This document shows positions 54,724 to 62,947 of a stretch of 64,000 nt of DNA, piece by piece (within the stretch, counting starts at the first letter, position 1; the number at the start of each line of letters is the position of its first letter). A model generated the notes under the pieces. That model did no database searches and was not told the DNA's origin. It saw only the letters and a list, made by a program, of their open reading frames with translations. A program made the translations under genes and the position numbers. This stretch comes from Dendrosporobacter quercicolus (GTDB taxonomy: Bacteria; Bacillota; Negativicutes; DSM-1736; Dendrosporobacteraceae): the NCBI RefSeq assembly GCF_900104455.1, contig NZ_FNHB01000004.1:207055-271054 (forward strand), given 5' to 3'.

Positions 54724-55624
54724 CGGCAACCTCCGTTTGACCCTGCTGAATCGCCGCCTTCTTCATCTGCTGCCTGACCTTCCATTCTACAAAATTTTTA
54801 ATGATTAAAGTAAAAATGGCCATCAGCGTCATCAGTGAAGCGACGGCAAAAGCAGCGACAAATTGATACTCGTTATATAGAATTTCCACATGCAGCGGCA
54901 GGGTATTGGTTGCTCCCCGGATATGGCCTGACACCACGGAGACTGCGCCAAACTCGCCTACTGCTCTGGCGCTGGTCAGGATGACGCCATAGACCAGCGC
55001 CCACTTAATGTTGGGCAAAGTAACATGCCAGAACGTTTTCCAGCCGCTGGCCCCCAAAGTCAAAGCCGCCTCTTCCTCTGTCGTGCCCTGCGACTGCATG
55101 AGCGGAATAAGCTCGCGGGCGACAAAAGGAAATGTGACAAAAAGCGTCGCCAGTATAATCCCCGGCGGAGCAAAAATGATTTGAATTCCCTGCTCTGACA
55201 ACCAGGGCCAAAGAATGCCGGGCTTACCAAAAAGAAAAACAAATACCAGGCCGGCAATGACCGGTGATACGGCAAAAGGCAGATCAATCAAAGTGACTAA
55301 AAAGCTTTTGCCGGTAAACTCAAACTTGGCAATCGACCAGGCCGCCGCCAGTCCAAACAAAGCATTGACCGGTACCGCCACGGCCACGGTCAGCAAAGTC
55401 AGCTGCATGGCTGCCAATGCATCAGGTTCAATAATTGCTTTTAAATAAACGGCAATTCCGCTTTCCAGTGCTTTTACAAAAACGGCAATCAGCGGTATGA
55501 CCAGCATTAACCCTAAAAAGGTCAGGGCAACGCCAATCAGCAGCCAGCGTACAACAGGCCGTTCGGTTGTCGTCTGCGAGCGCAATTTCGGCGTTCCGTA
55601 CCGCAAGGCAATAGGTCCGGCCAT
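54713..55624 (-). CDS. cysW: sulfate ABC transporter permease CysW
   Basis: A 303-residue permease with about six helices and the EAA loop ([19 protein letters not shown]). With CysT it forms the membrane channel of the sulfate importer. The start is the ATG 8 nt after AGGAGG. It follows cysT by 16 nt. Confidence 0.93.
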   Translation of the reverse strand: MAGPIALRYGTPKLRSQTTTERPVVRWLLIGVALTFLGLMLVIPLIAVFVKALESGIAVYLKAIIEPDALAAMQLTLLTVAVAVPVNALFGLAAAWSIAKFEFTGKSFLVTLIDLPFAVSPVIAGLVFVFLFGKPGILWPWLSEQGIQIIFAPPGIILATLFVTFPFVARELIPLMQSQGTTEEEAALTLGASGWKTFWHVTLPNIKWALVYGVILTSARAVGEFGAVSVVSGHIRGATNTLPLHVEILYNEYQFVAAFAVASLMTLMAIFTLIIKNFVEWKVRQQMKKAAIQQGQTEVADEY

Positions 55625-55640
55625 CGCAGGCACCTCCTAA

Positions 55641-56477
55641 TTAAGCATGGCGGTTACTGCTCCACCATTGCAGTATATTAATGAAAAACAATAGCACAAA
55701 TGAGGTTACAAGCATCACCGCGGCCACCACGCTGGCGCCGGCATAATCATACTGCTCCAGTTTGATCATAATTAATAAAGGGGTAATCTCCGTTTGCATG
55801 GGCATATTGCCGGAAATAAAGACGACTGAACCGTATTCTCCCAACGCCCGGGCAAAAGCCAGGGCAAAGCCGGTCAGCAAAGCGGGCATAAGCTCCGGAA
55901 AAATAATCTTAACAAATGTCTGCCAGCGATTGGCGCCCAGGCAGGCGGCAGCCTCTTCAACTTCCTTGTCCAGCGTTTGCAAAACCGGTTGCACCATCCG
56001 GATAACAAAGGGCAGGCTGATAAAAGTCAGCGCTACCACTACGCCCAGAGGGGCAAATGCCACCTTAATCCCGGCCAGGGCAAAATACTGCCCAATCCAG
56101 CCATTGGGAGCAAACAAGGTGGTTAAGGTAATGCCGGCAACAGCCGTCGGCAAGGCAAACGGCAAATCCACCAGCCCGTCAATCAGCTTTTTGCCCGGGA
56201 ACTGATAACGGACCAGCACCCAGGCTACAAGTAAGCCAAAAACAGCATTCAATGACGCCGCGGCCAGAGACGCGCCCAGACTTAATTGATATGAAGCCAC
56301 CAGCCGGGGCTCGGTTACTATCGACCACAACTGCGCGCCGCTGATTCCCATGGTTTTAAGAAAAATTGTGGACAGTGGAATTAAGACCACCAACCCCAGA
56401 TACAGCATGGTAAATCCCAGGGTCAGCCCGAAACCCGGCAAGATACTGTGTTTTTTTAACGTTGGCAAACTCCGCAT
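55641..56477 (-). CDS. cysT: sulfate ABC transporter permease CysT
   Basis: A 278-residue permease with six helices and the EAA loop (EVEEAAACLGANRWQTFVKI). The second permease gene of the importer; it starts 18 nt after the binding-protein stop. Confidence 0.93.
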   Translation of the reverse strand: MRSLPTLKKHSILPGFGLTLGFTMLYLGLVVLIPLSTIFLKTMGISGAQLWSIVTEPRLVASYQLSLGASLAAASLNAVFGLLVAWVLVRYQFPGKKLIDGLVDLPFALPTAVAGITLTTLFAPNGWIGQYFALAGIKVAFAPLGVVVALTFISLPFVIRMVQPVLQTLDKEVEEAAACLGANRWQTFVKIIFPELMPALLTGFALAFARALGEYGSVVFISGNMPMQTEITPLLIMIKLEQYDYAGASVVAAVMLVTSFVLLFFINILQWWSSNRHA

Positions 56478-56495
56478 ACCATTCTACCTATCCCG

Positions 56496-57569
56496 TTATT
56501 TTTTTGGCGTATAGATCTGATCAAAAATACCGCCATCCGCAAAATGCTTTTTGCCAGCCTCGCCCCAGCCTCCTAAATCGCTGATCGTAAACAAATTAAG
56601 TTTTGGGAATTGACTGTCATATTTTTTAGCCACAGCCTCATTGCGCGGCCGGTAGAAATACTTAGCGGCAAGCTCCTGTCCCTGCGGAGTATACAAATAC
56701 TCAAGATAAGCAGTCGCCACCGCCCTGGTGCCTTTTTTGTCGACGACCTGGTCCACTACTGCTACCGGCGGCTCGGCCAAAATGCTCAGCGAAGGGGCGA
56801 CAATATCAAACTTATCCTTGCCTAACTCAATCGTTGCCAGCAAGGCTTCATTTTCCCATGCAAGCAGAACATCGCCAATGCCGCGTTCCACAAAAGTCGT
56901 GGTAGAGCCGCGGGCTCCGGTATCCAGCACCGGTACGTTTTTATAAATCTTCGCCAGGAATTCCTTGGTCTGATTTTCATCGTTATTAAATTTTTTCAGA
57001 CCGTAACCCCAGGCGGCCAAATGATTCCAGCGGGCTCCGCCGCTCGTTTTGGGATTTGGCGTGATCACCGCCACATCGTCACGGGTCAAATCATCCCAGT
57101 CTTTAATATTCTTGGGATTTCCCTTGCGTACCAAAAAAACAATGGTTGATGTATAAGGAGTAGCGTTATTCGCCAGTCTTTTCTCCCAGTCGGCCGCTAT
57201 CAGGCCGGCCTTTTGCAGCGGATAGACATCGTCAGCCAAAGCCAAAGTGATCACATCGGCTTCCAGGCCATCAAGCACCGACCGGGCCTGTTTGCCGGAA
57301 CCGCCATGGGATTGTTTAATCGTAACCTCCTGGCCGTTTTTTTCTTTCCAGTACTTGGCGAATGACTCGTTAAACTCTTTATACAGCTCACGGGTAGGGT
57401 CATAAGAAACATTAAGTAAGGTAACCGGAGGTTGTCCGGCAGCATCCGTTCCCGCCGTTTGTTTGGCGCCGCAGCCTGTCAGGCCAACGGCAGCCATTAA
57501 GATAAGCGCAATCACCGCATAAAGTCTGCCAGCCGCCGCTTTACGTTTATCAGTGGACAAAAAAAACAT
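56496..57569 (-). CDS. sulfate-binding lipoprotein
   Basis: A 357-residue periplasmic binding protein of the Sbp/CysP type with a lipobox (LTGC at residues about 30-33), [41 protein letters not shown] and [15 protein letters not shown]. It captures sulfate (or thiosulfate) for the CysTWA importer, whose genes follow it. Sbp and CysP cannot be told apart here. A leader of about 260 nt with an attenuator precedes it. Confidence 0.93.
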   Translation of the reverse strand: MFFLSTDKRKAAAGRLYAVIALILMAAVGLTGCGAKQTAGTDAAGQPPVTLLNVSYDPTRELYKEFNESFAKYWKEKNGQEVTIKQSHGGSGKQARSVLDGLEADVITLALADDVYPLQKAGLIAADWEKRLANNATPYTSTIVFLVRKGNPKNIKDWDDLTRDDVAVITPNPKTSGGARWNHLAAWGYGLKKFNNDENQTKEFLAKIYKNVPVLDTGARGSTTTFVERGIGDVLLAWENEALLATIELGKDKFDIVAPSLSILAEPPVAVVDQVVDKKGTRAVATAYLEYLYTPQGQELAAKYFYRPRNEAVAKKYDSQFPKLNLFTISDLGGWGEAGKKHFADGGIFDQIYTPKK

Positions 57570-57663
57570 ATAAATCCCTCCAAATAATAGATTTACTCTA
57601 TATAAACAACCGCGGGTTGCACTGGGTATAGCGGTTGCAAGTAAATCAACGCTGAAAAAACAG

Positions 57664-57808
57664 AAAAGAGGCTAACCATTTGATGGTTAACCTCCAGTTT
57701 ACTGGTCGATTAGGCCCAATGCCTTATCCAATTTTATCCTTCATTCAATCATCTGTCAGGAGATTAGGCAACAGCTCGGCCTTCAGTTATACTGATCAGC
57801 TAATCTCC
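57664..57808 (-). promoter_or_regulatory. structured leader and terminator of the sulfate operon
   Basis: On the minus strand the leader has a 9-bp outer stem (57800-57808 with 57759-57767) around a branched region, then a second copy of GCCTAATC (57708-57715), then a 12-bp terminator stem (57668-57679 with 57683-57694) and a T-rich run. GATTAG of the 5' strand could pair with either GCCTAATC copy, so two folds compete. I cannot match it to a known riboswitch. Confidence 0.55.
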
Positions 57809-57837
57809 CCGAAACAGGATCAATTTACATTATAACG

Positions 57838-57866
57838 ATGATAAGCTTTTTTCCTGACTTTGTCAA
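57838..57866 (-). promoter_or_regulatory. promoter of the sulfate transporter operon
   Basis: On the minus strand TTGACA (57861-57866) and TATCAT (57838-57843) are 17 bp apart. Transcription would enter the structured leader. Confidence 0.75.
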
Positions 57867-57911
57867 GTGATAAAACGATTTTTTGTTGAATCGCTGTTGC
57901 GCAACCGCGGG

Positions 57912-58556
57912 TTAACAGCCGTGCGCTTTCCGGTATTCGATTATATCATCAATGGTAACTACCGGCATATTATTTTTCTCAGCAAAATTTACGATTTGCG
58001 GCAACCGGGCCATTGTCCCGTCAGGGTTGGTCAATTCGCACAATACGCCATAAGGCTTCAATCCGGCCAGGCGCATTAGATCAACATTCGCTTCCGTATG
58101 TCCCTGACGCTCAAAAACGCCGCCGCGCTTGGCTTGTAACGGAAAGACATGTCCAGGCCGGCGCAAATCGGCGGGCTGAGCGCCATCTGCAACCGCAGCT
58201 TTAACTGTGGCCACCCGGTCGGCAGCCGATACACCGGTAGTAACGCCGGAAGACGCCTCGATCGATACGGTAAAAGGCGTTTGAAAACTGCTGGTATTGT
58301 CCCCCACCATGGGCGGCAGTTCGAGCACCTGAACTTTATCCTCCGGCAGACACAGGCATACAATACCGCTGCATTCGCGGATTAAAAGGGCCATTTGTTC
58401 AGCAGTCAGTGTTTCGGCGGCAAAAAAGATATCGCCTTCGTTTTCCCGCTGTTCATCATCAGTGACCAGCACGCCGTGTCCCTGCCGCAGGGCTGCAACC
58501 GCTTTTTCCACTCTCTCCAGCGGTGTTCCAAACTTTTCTAACAAGTTCTGATTCAA
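57912..58556 (-). CDS. ribB: 3,4-dihydroxy-2-butanone-4-phosphate synthase
   Basis: A 214-residue single-domain RibB with [15 protein letters not shown] (metal and substrate residues), the TTGVSAADR segment and [12 protein letters not shown]. It forms the four-carbon unit of riboflavin from ribulose 5-phosphate. There is no RibA (GTP cyclohydrolase) fusion, unlike many Firmicutes with ribBA. It is preceded by an FMN riboswitch, which is probably its control. No other rib genes are present. Confidence 0.95.
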   Translation of the reverse strand: MNQNLLEKFGTPLERVEKAVAALRQGHGVLVTDDEQRENEGDIFFAAETLTAEQMALLIRECSGIVCLCLPEDKVQVLELPPMVGDNTSSFQTPFTVSIEASSGVTTGVSAADRVATVKAAVADGAQPADLRRPGHVFPLQAKRGGVFERQGHTEANVDLMRLAGLKPYGVLCELTNPDGTMARLPQIVNFAEKNNMPVVTIDDIIEYRKAHGC

Positions 58557-58673
58557 AATAAGTACGCCTCCTAAACATTAGTTCGACCTATCAGAATCAG
58601 GGCAACAAGATAGACAGCCAGCAAAATCAAGCCACATAAATACTTTGACTCTAGATAAAAACACGCTCACTGC

Positions 58674-58814
58674 CCTATCCTCTTTCATCCGGACTGTACC
58701 GTCGGCACTGGTCTCTCACCAGTTCTGCTGACCTCTTCAATCAAAAGAGCGCTCGCGGGCTCCCCAGCCTGCTGGGATACCGCCGGTGGGGAATCGCACC
58801 CCGCCCTGAGAATA
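58674..58814 (-). promoter_or_regulatory. FMN riboswitch
   Basis: On the minus strand it has the RFN order: TTCTCAGGGCGGGGTG, GATTCCCCACCGGCGGTA, AGCCCGCGAGC, CAGAACTGGTGAGAGACCAG, GCCGACGGTACAGTCCGGAT and GAAAGAGGA. It lies 118 nt upstream of ribB, which it presumably shuts off when FMN is plentiful. Confidence 0.97.
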
Positions 58815-58827
58815 AGTCATCTATTTC

Positions 58828-58856
58828 AATATAACTGCTGTCGGAACATTTGTCAA
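58828..58856 (-). promoter_or_regulatory. promoter of ribB
   Basis: On the minus strand TTGACA (58851-58856) and TATATT (58828-58833) are 17 bp apart, directly before the FMN riboswitch. Confidence 0.85.
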
Positions 58857-58980
58857 TTGCTGGTATGCTGGTTCAAGCAATTGCCGTTAAACATTAGACT
58901 TTTTAAACTTATTAAAATTATAACAAAAGGCTTAGCCTGGGACATACAACAAAATATGCTTCAAGCAGGCTTAAAACGGC

Positions 58981-59625
58981 TCATTCCAGGCATTGCCACT
59001 CTTTCGGCAGCGGCAATAACAAGGCTCTGACCGGCGCAGCTTCAGCGCCGATAATATTCAGCGGAGCGGCAACGAGCAAATAGCGTCCGGCCGGCGGCTC
59101 TTTCAGATTCAGCCCTTCTAACACCGGCAGCCCGGCGCCCAGCAATAAGCGATGGGCAGGATGACCGGGCTGATTACGTTCAATCCCCAGGGCATCAATT
59201 CCCGCGCCGGCTACGCCGCAATTAACCAAATATTCGGCTCCGCCGCCTGTCAAATAGATAAACTGCCCTTCCAGGATTTGTTCATAGGAATTCCGGGTTT
59301 TCAATAACACAAAATCACCGCCGGCAATAGGCCGAACAGCCAGATCGGCGGCTGTAATTTTCTCTGTCACCTGGCGTAAATCCAATACGCTGCATTTGTT
59401 CACCACACTGGTCAATGGTATTTTGTCGATGGTCCCGCCGCCGGGAAAGATATGCAGGGCGGCATCCAGATGAGTTCCTGTATGCAAATTCATTTCCAGT
59501 TTACTCTCATAGACCGGCCCGATGGTAAAATCACTGGCCACGCTAAGTACAGGCCGCTTGTCCGGTTTACCTTTGTAAACCGGCATATCGCAGGCAATTG
59601 GCAGGGAAATATCATATATTTTCAT
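58981..59625 (-). CDS. cyclase family protein (kynurenine formamidase-like)
   Basis: A 214-residue metal hydrolase with HTGTHLDAALH, the metal-binding motif of the cyclase family (arylformamidase, isatin hydrolase-like), and a second His in GHPAHRLLL. The substrate is unknown. It is 18 nt downstream of zwf on the same strand, so it may be co-transcribed. Confidence 0.88.
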   Translation of the reverse strand: MKIYDISLPIACDMPVYKGKPDKRPVLSVASDFTIGPVYESKLEMNLHTGTHLDAALHIFPGGGTIDKIPLTSVVNKCSVLDLRQVTEKITAADLAVRPIAGGDFVLLKTRNSYEQILEGQFIYLTGGGAEYLVNCGVAGAGIDALGIERNQPGHPAHRLLLGAGLPVLEGLNLKEPPAGRYLLVAAPLNIIGAEAAPVRALLLPLPKEWQCLE

Positions 59626-59643
59626 TGGCGCTCCCCTCTTTAC

Positions 59644-61134
59644 TCAATCCCACCATTTCCGTCCATCCCGCCTGATCAGTTCGTCCGCCTGGGCCGGCCC
59701 CATGGAGCCTGCGGCGTAATTAGGAAAGCTTTGCAGTCGTCTGCCGGTAATCAGACGGTCGACAAACGCCCAGGAAGCTTCCACCTCATCCCAGCGTGAA
59801 AACAAGGTGGTGTCGCCGCGTAAAATATCGACAATCAACCGTTCATAGGCTTCGGGAGTATTACCATTACTGCTGGAAACATTGCCGGTGTCCATCCGCG
59901 CTGAAACAATTTCTTCTTTTGAGTTGAAATTTTTGGTGCTAAACTGGAAACAAACCCCCACTTCGGGCTGAATTTTAATCATCAATGCATTCGGCTGCTC
60001 CAGCGGTTGCTTGCGCAGATACAGCACCGGCGGTAAAGGCTTGAACTGGATGACAATTTTCGCCTCACTGCTGCCTAAACGTTTTCCGGTTCGAAGATAA
60101 AACGGGGTTCCTGACCATCGAAAATTTTGAATATACAGCTTCATCGCCACAAAAGTTTCCGTTACCGAATCTGCAGCTACCTTGTCTTCCTGCCGGTATG
60201 CCTTCACTTGCTGATCCTTGACCATCCCCTGGTCATATTGGCCGAAAATAACATTTTCAGCAACCATTGCCGGGGTAAATACCTCAAGCGCCTGGATGAC
60301 TTTAAGCTTTTCGCTTCTGATTGCATCAGGCTGCAAACTTACCGGCGGGTCCATCGCAACCAGCGACAAGGTTTGCAAAATATGGTTTTGCACCATATCC
60401 CGCATTGCCCCCGCCGTTTCATAATAGCCGCCGCGGCTGCCAATACCGGCCTGCTCACTCAGTAAAATTTGAATATTGTCGATATATTTATTGCTCCAGA
60501 CAGCCTCAAACACGGAATTGCAAAACCGCAGCACCATGATATTCTGAATCATTTCCTTGCCGAGATAATGATCAATCCGGTAGATATTGTTTTCACTAAA
60601 TACCGCACTAAGTTTATCATTCAATCGGACGGCGCTCTGTAAATCTCTGCCAAAAGGTTTCTCAATAACCAGCCGTTTCCAGCCTCTGCACTCAGCCGGA
60701 TCTTGCTGATCGCGCAGCCCCTGTACGATTGGTTCGAAATACTCAGGAGCAACAGCCAGATAAAAAATGCGGTTACCGGCGGTAGCATGGCGCCGGTCAA
60801 TTCCCTCCAGAATGCTGTGCAGCCGGGCATAGCCTGCAACGTCAAGAAAGTCCAGGCGGACATAATGAATGAGCGGCTGAAATATCCGCCAGTTTTCAGC
60901 AGTTACTGCATTGCGTGAATAGGCAGTAATCGCCGTGAACACTTCGCTGCGGTATTGTTCCGTTGTCTTTTCCCTGCGGCCTGCCGCTACCACGGCAAAA
61001 TGTTCCGGCAACAACCCGTCACACAGCAAATTGTATAAGGCCGGCAACAGTTTTCTGCGGGCCAGGTCACCGGTTCCGCCAAAAATAACCAGCAGGGCCG
61101 GTAAGTGTTGATTACTGCCTCGTTCAGCTTTCAC
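59644..61134 (-). CDS. zwf: glucose-6-phosphate 1-dehydrogenase
   Basis: A 496-residue enzyme with the NADP motif GGTGDLARRKLLPAL at the N-terminus and the active-site RIDHYLGKE motif. It starts the oxidative pentose phosphate path and makes NADPH. The start is GTG 11 nt after AGGAGG. An inverted repeat just upstream contains that AGGAGG, so ribosome access may be controlled. The full length is as usual. Confidence 0.95.
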   Translation of the reverse strand: MKAERGSNQHLPALLVIFGGTGDLARRKLLPALYNLLCDGLLPEHFAVVAAGRREKTTEQYRSEVFTAITAYSRNAVTAENWRIFQPLIHYVRLDFLDVAGYARLHSILEGIDRRHATAGNRIFYLAVAPEYFEPIVQGLRDQQDPAECRGWKRLVIEKPFGRDLQSAVRLNDKLSAVFSENNIYRIDHYLGKEMIQNIMVLRFCNSVFEAVWSNKYIDNIQILLSEQAGIGSRGGYYETAGAMRDMVQNHILQTLSLVAMDPPVSLQPDAIRSEKLKVIQALEVFTPAMVAENVIFGQYDQGMVKDQQVKAYRQEDKVAADSVTETFVAMKLYIQNFRWSGTPFYLRTGKRLGSSEAKIVIQFKPLPPVLYLRKQPLEQPNALMIKIQPEVGVCFQFSTKNFNSKEEIVSARMDTGNVSSSNGNTPEAYERLIVDILRGDTTLFSRWDEVEASWAFVDRLITGRRLQSFPNYAAGSMGPAQADELIRRDGRKWWD

Positions 61135-61146
61135 CGATCACAAAAC

Positions 61147-61202
61147 CTCCTTTCATTCTAAAGCAAAATAAGCTGCATCTGCTTTAGAATATGAAAGGAG
61201 GT
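61147..61202 (-). promoter_or_regulatory. inverted repeat hiding the zwf ribosome-binding site
   Basis: The minus strand holds CCTCCTTTCATATTCTAAAGC (21-nt) and, after a 14-nt loop, GCTTTAGAATGAAAGGAGG. Apart from a 2-nt bulge they pair perfectly. The second arm includes the AGGAGG of zwf, and the first arm has its exact complement CCTCCT. The hairpin would sequester the site. It can also end the upstream ATPase transcript. Confidence 0.6.
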
Positions 61203-61225
61203 GTAAAGGGTGAATTGTTATTCAG

Positions 61226-62236
61226 TTAATCAAATGCAAAGGCAATTGTTCCGAGTTTTTCACCACGGCGGAGCGCCTCCCGGATCTCCGACAATTGAAG
61301 ATCCAGCTTTTCTAATCGCGCCAAGTTCGCCCGCTCCTGCCGCGATGTTGCAATGATCTTGCTGATCCCGCCGTTTTTGATCACCATACGGCGTTCGCCC
61401 ATTAAGGCCAGGATGGGATCATGCGTGGCCATGAACACAATCTTTTGCTTTGCCGTCAGCAGTTGCAAAGCCTGCCGGCGATCTATTCCCGCATTTTCCA
61501 GTTCATCAATTAATACAATTGGGCAGACGCTCAAAAAAGCGGCGTCAGCAATCATTAACGCCCGGGACTGCCCGCCGCTTAAGGCGGTCACCGGCGTATC
61601 AGGCCGAAATTTTTCACCGGCCAGTTGATTGGCTATTTCCAGAACATTTGCCGTTACCGCTTCGAGATGCTCAACCATCCGGCTTTCGGCATGCATGTGC
61701 ACAAATTCGGCCGCTGTCAGATCCATTACAAAGTTCATATTCTGTGAGATTTGGGCAACCAGTTTTTGTTCAACCGCAAACCGCCGCTTACTGTCCGGTT
61801 GCCGGCCATTAATCAATATCTGGCGGTTTGTTGGCGTATCCCGCTGGGCCAGCCACTCAATATCGGCCAGCAGCCGGCTCTTCCCTGAACCGGTTGGCCC
61901 TACAATACAAACAATTTCCCCCGCTTCAATGGTCAAAGCAAGGTTTTCTTCAACGCCATCCTTATCATGTCCGCCCAGAATGGTAATCGAAGTTACCGGC
62001 TCAGGCTGACGGCTGATTTCTTCCATTTTACCCATAAATTCGGTGAATTGCCGGATAAGCCCGGCGCGGCTGAGCCCCAGTTCCTCTAAGTAGTCCTCAT
62101 CGAGCCTGGCGAATAAATCGGCCAGCACCAGCTCCGGCTGGGGCCGGACAGGCAGAAAGGCAAAAAAATCCTCGGCATACGGATAGGCGGCAAACATTTC
62201 AGCAACAGTCATCTTAAACAACCTGTTTTGGCCCAT
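61226..62236 (-). CDS. ABC-type ATPase with N-terminal helical domain
   Basis: A 336-residue cytoplasmic protein. Residues about 1-75 look like a DUF1858/ScdA-type helical module (TVAEMFAAYPYAEDFF). The rest is an ABC ATPase: Walker A VGPTGSGKSRLLADIE, signature LSGGQSRALMIADA, Walker B VLIDELENAGIDRRQ and an H-loop ATHDP. There is no membrane domain and no permease gene nearby. It is 24 nt downstream of the GTPase gene, on the same transcript. It may couple ATP to loading or release of a cofactor; function is unknown. Confidence 0.75.
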   Translation of the reverse strand: MGQNRLFKMTVAEMFAAYPYAEDFFAFLPVRPQPELVLADLFARLDEDYLEELGLSRAGLIRQFTEFMGKMEEISRQPEPVTSITILGGHDKDGVEENLALTIEAGEIVCIVGPTGSGKSRLLADIEWLAQRDTPTNRQILINGRQPDSKRRFAVEQKLVAQISQNMNFVMDLTAAEFVHMHAESRMVEHLEAVTANVLEIANQLAGEKFRPDTPVTALSGGQSRALMIADAAFLSVCPIVLIDELENAGIDRRQALQLLTAKQKIVFMATHDPILALMGERRMVIKNGGISKIIATSRQERANLARLEKLDLQLSEIREALRRGEKLGTIAFAFD

Positions 62237-62260
62237 AGTTTATCCTCCCCACAGCACTGG

Positions 62261-62947
62261 TTAGCTTAGTCTCATCTTTTTCACATTGCCCATTTGAAAG
62301 TCATCGCCGATTTTGGTTTGCCCCAGACAATAGGAACAAGTGGCGGCAGGCATGGAAAACCGTAATTGCCAGCCGCTAAGGCTTTCAAGATTACCGGCCG
62401 GATACAGCAATCTGCTGGCTTCCAACGCCCCCTGGCCGGTGATGCCGTTCACATGCAGGATGGTACCGCCCGGATTGGCCTGGCGCACGCGAAAGGCAAA
62501 AACTTCCCGCTCGGCCTGGGACACAATATCCCCTTTGGTAATCACCACAATATCAGCCAGTTTAAGCATTGGGCCAATTTTTTGCGGAGTGTAAATACCG
62601 CTTAAATTATCTACAATGCACACTGCCGGCACTCCTTTAATGTGTGGCGAACAGCGATTGCACAATCCCGCGCTTTCACTGATCAGCAGATCAAATTGAT
62701 TGCGGCGGCCCCAATCCAGGCAATCCTGGATATTGCTGATAAAAAAATGATCAGGACACAAATTGCCGGCTAAGCCAACCTGCGCCGGAATACCGCGGTT
62801 TTGATATAACTCCAGGTCTTTGGTAGATAAGCTGTCAAATTTGACGACTCCGACCTTGACCTTTTGTTGTTGCAAGGCCTCAACCACTTTCAAAATAACC
62901 GCCGTTTTACCGGCGGAAGGCGGTCCGGCCACCGTGACTAATTGCAT
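62261..62947 (-). CDS. HypB-like GTPase with CxxC motifs
   Basis: A 228-residue P-loop GTPase of the SIMIBI class (HypB/UreG/CobW kind). It has GPPSAGKTAVI at the N-terminus, a switch region LLISESAGLCNRCSP in which a CNRC pair follows the SESAGL motif, an ITKGD (G4-like) motif and a C-terminal CSYCLGQTKIGDDFQ segment with a second CxxC. The Cys pairs suggest metal or Fe-S binding. It overlaps the upstream gene by 10 nt. The ATG is 9 nt from AGGAGG. Its role is not known; metallocentre assembly is a guess from the class. Confidence 0.8.
   Translation of the reverse strand: MQLVTVAGPPSAGKTAVILKVVEALQQQKVKVGVVKFDSLSTKDLELYQNRGIPAQVGLAGNLCPDHFFISNIQDCLDWGRRNQFDLLISESAGLCNRCSPHIKGVPAVCIVDNLSGIYTPQKIGPMLKLADIVVITKGDIVSQAEREVFAFRVRQANPGGTILHVNGITGQGALEASRLLYPAGNLESLSGWQLRFSMPAATCSYCLGQTKIGDDFQMGNVKKMRLS

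Noticed and set aside
61211-61357. Plus-strand GTG ORF after AGGAGG
   Set aside because: The AGGAGG is the complement side of the zwf hairpin; the frame overlaps the ATPase gene in antisense and shows no motif.
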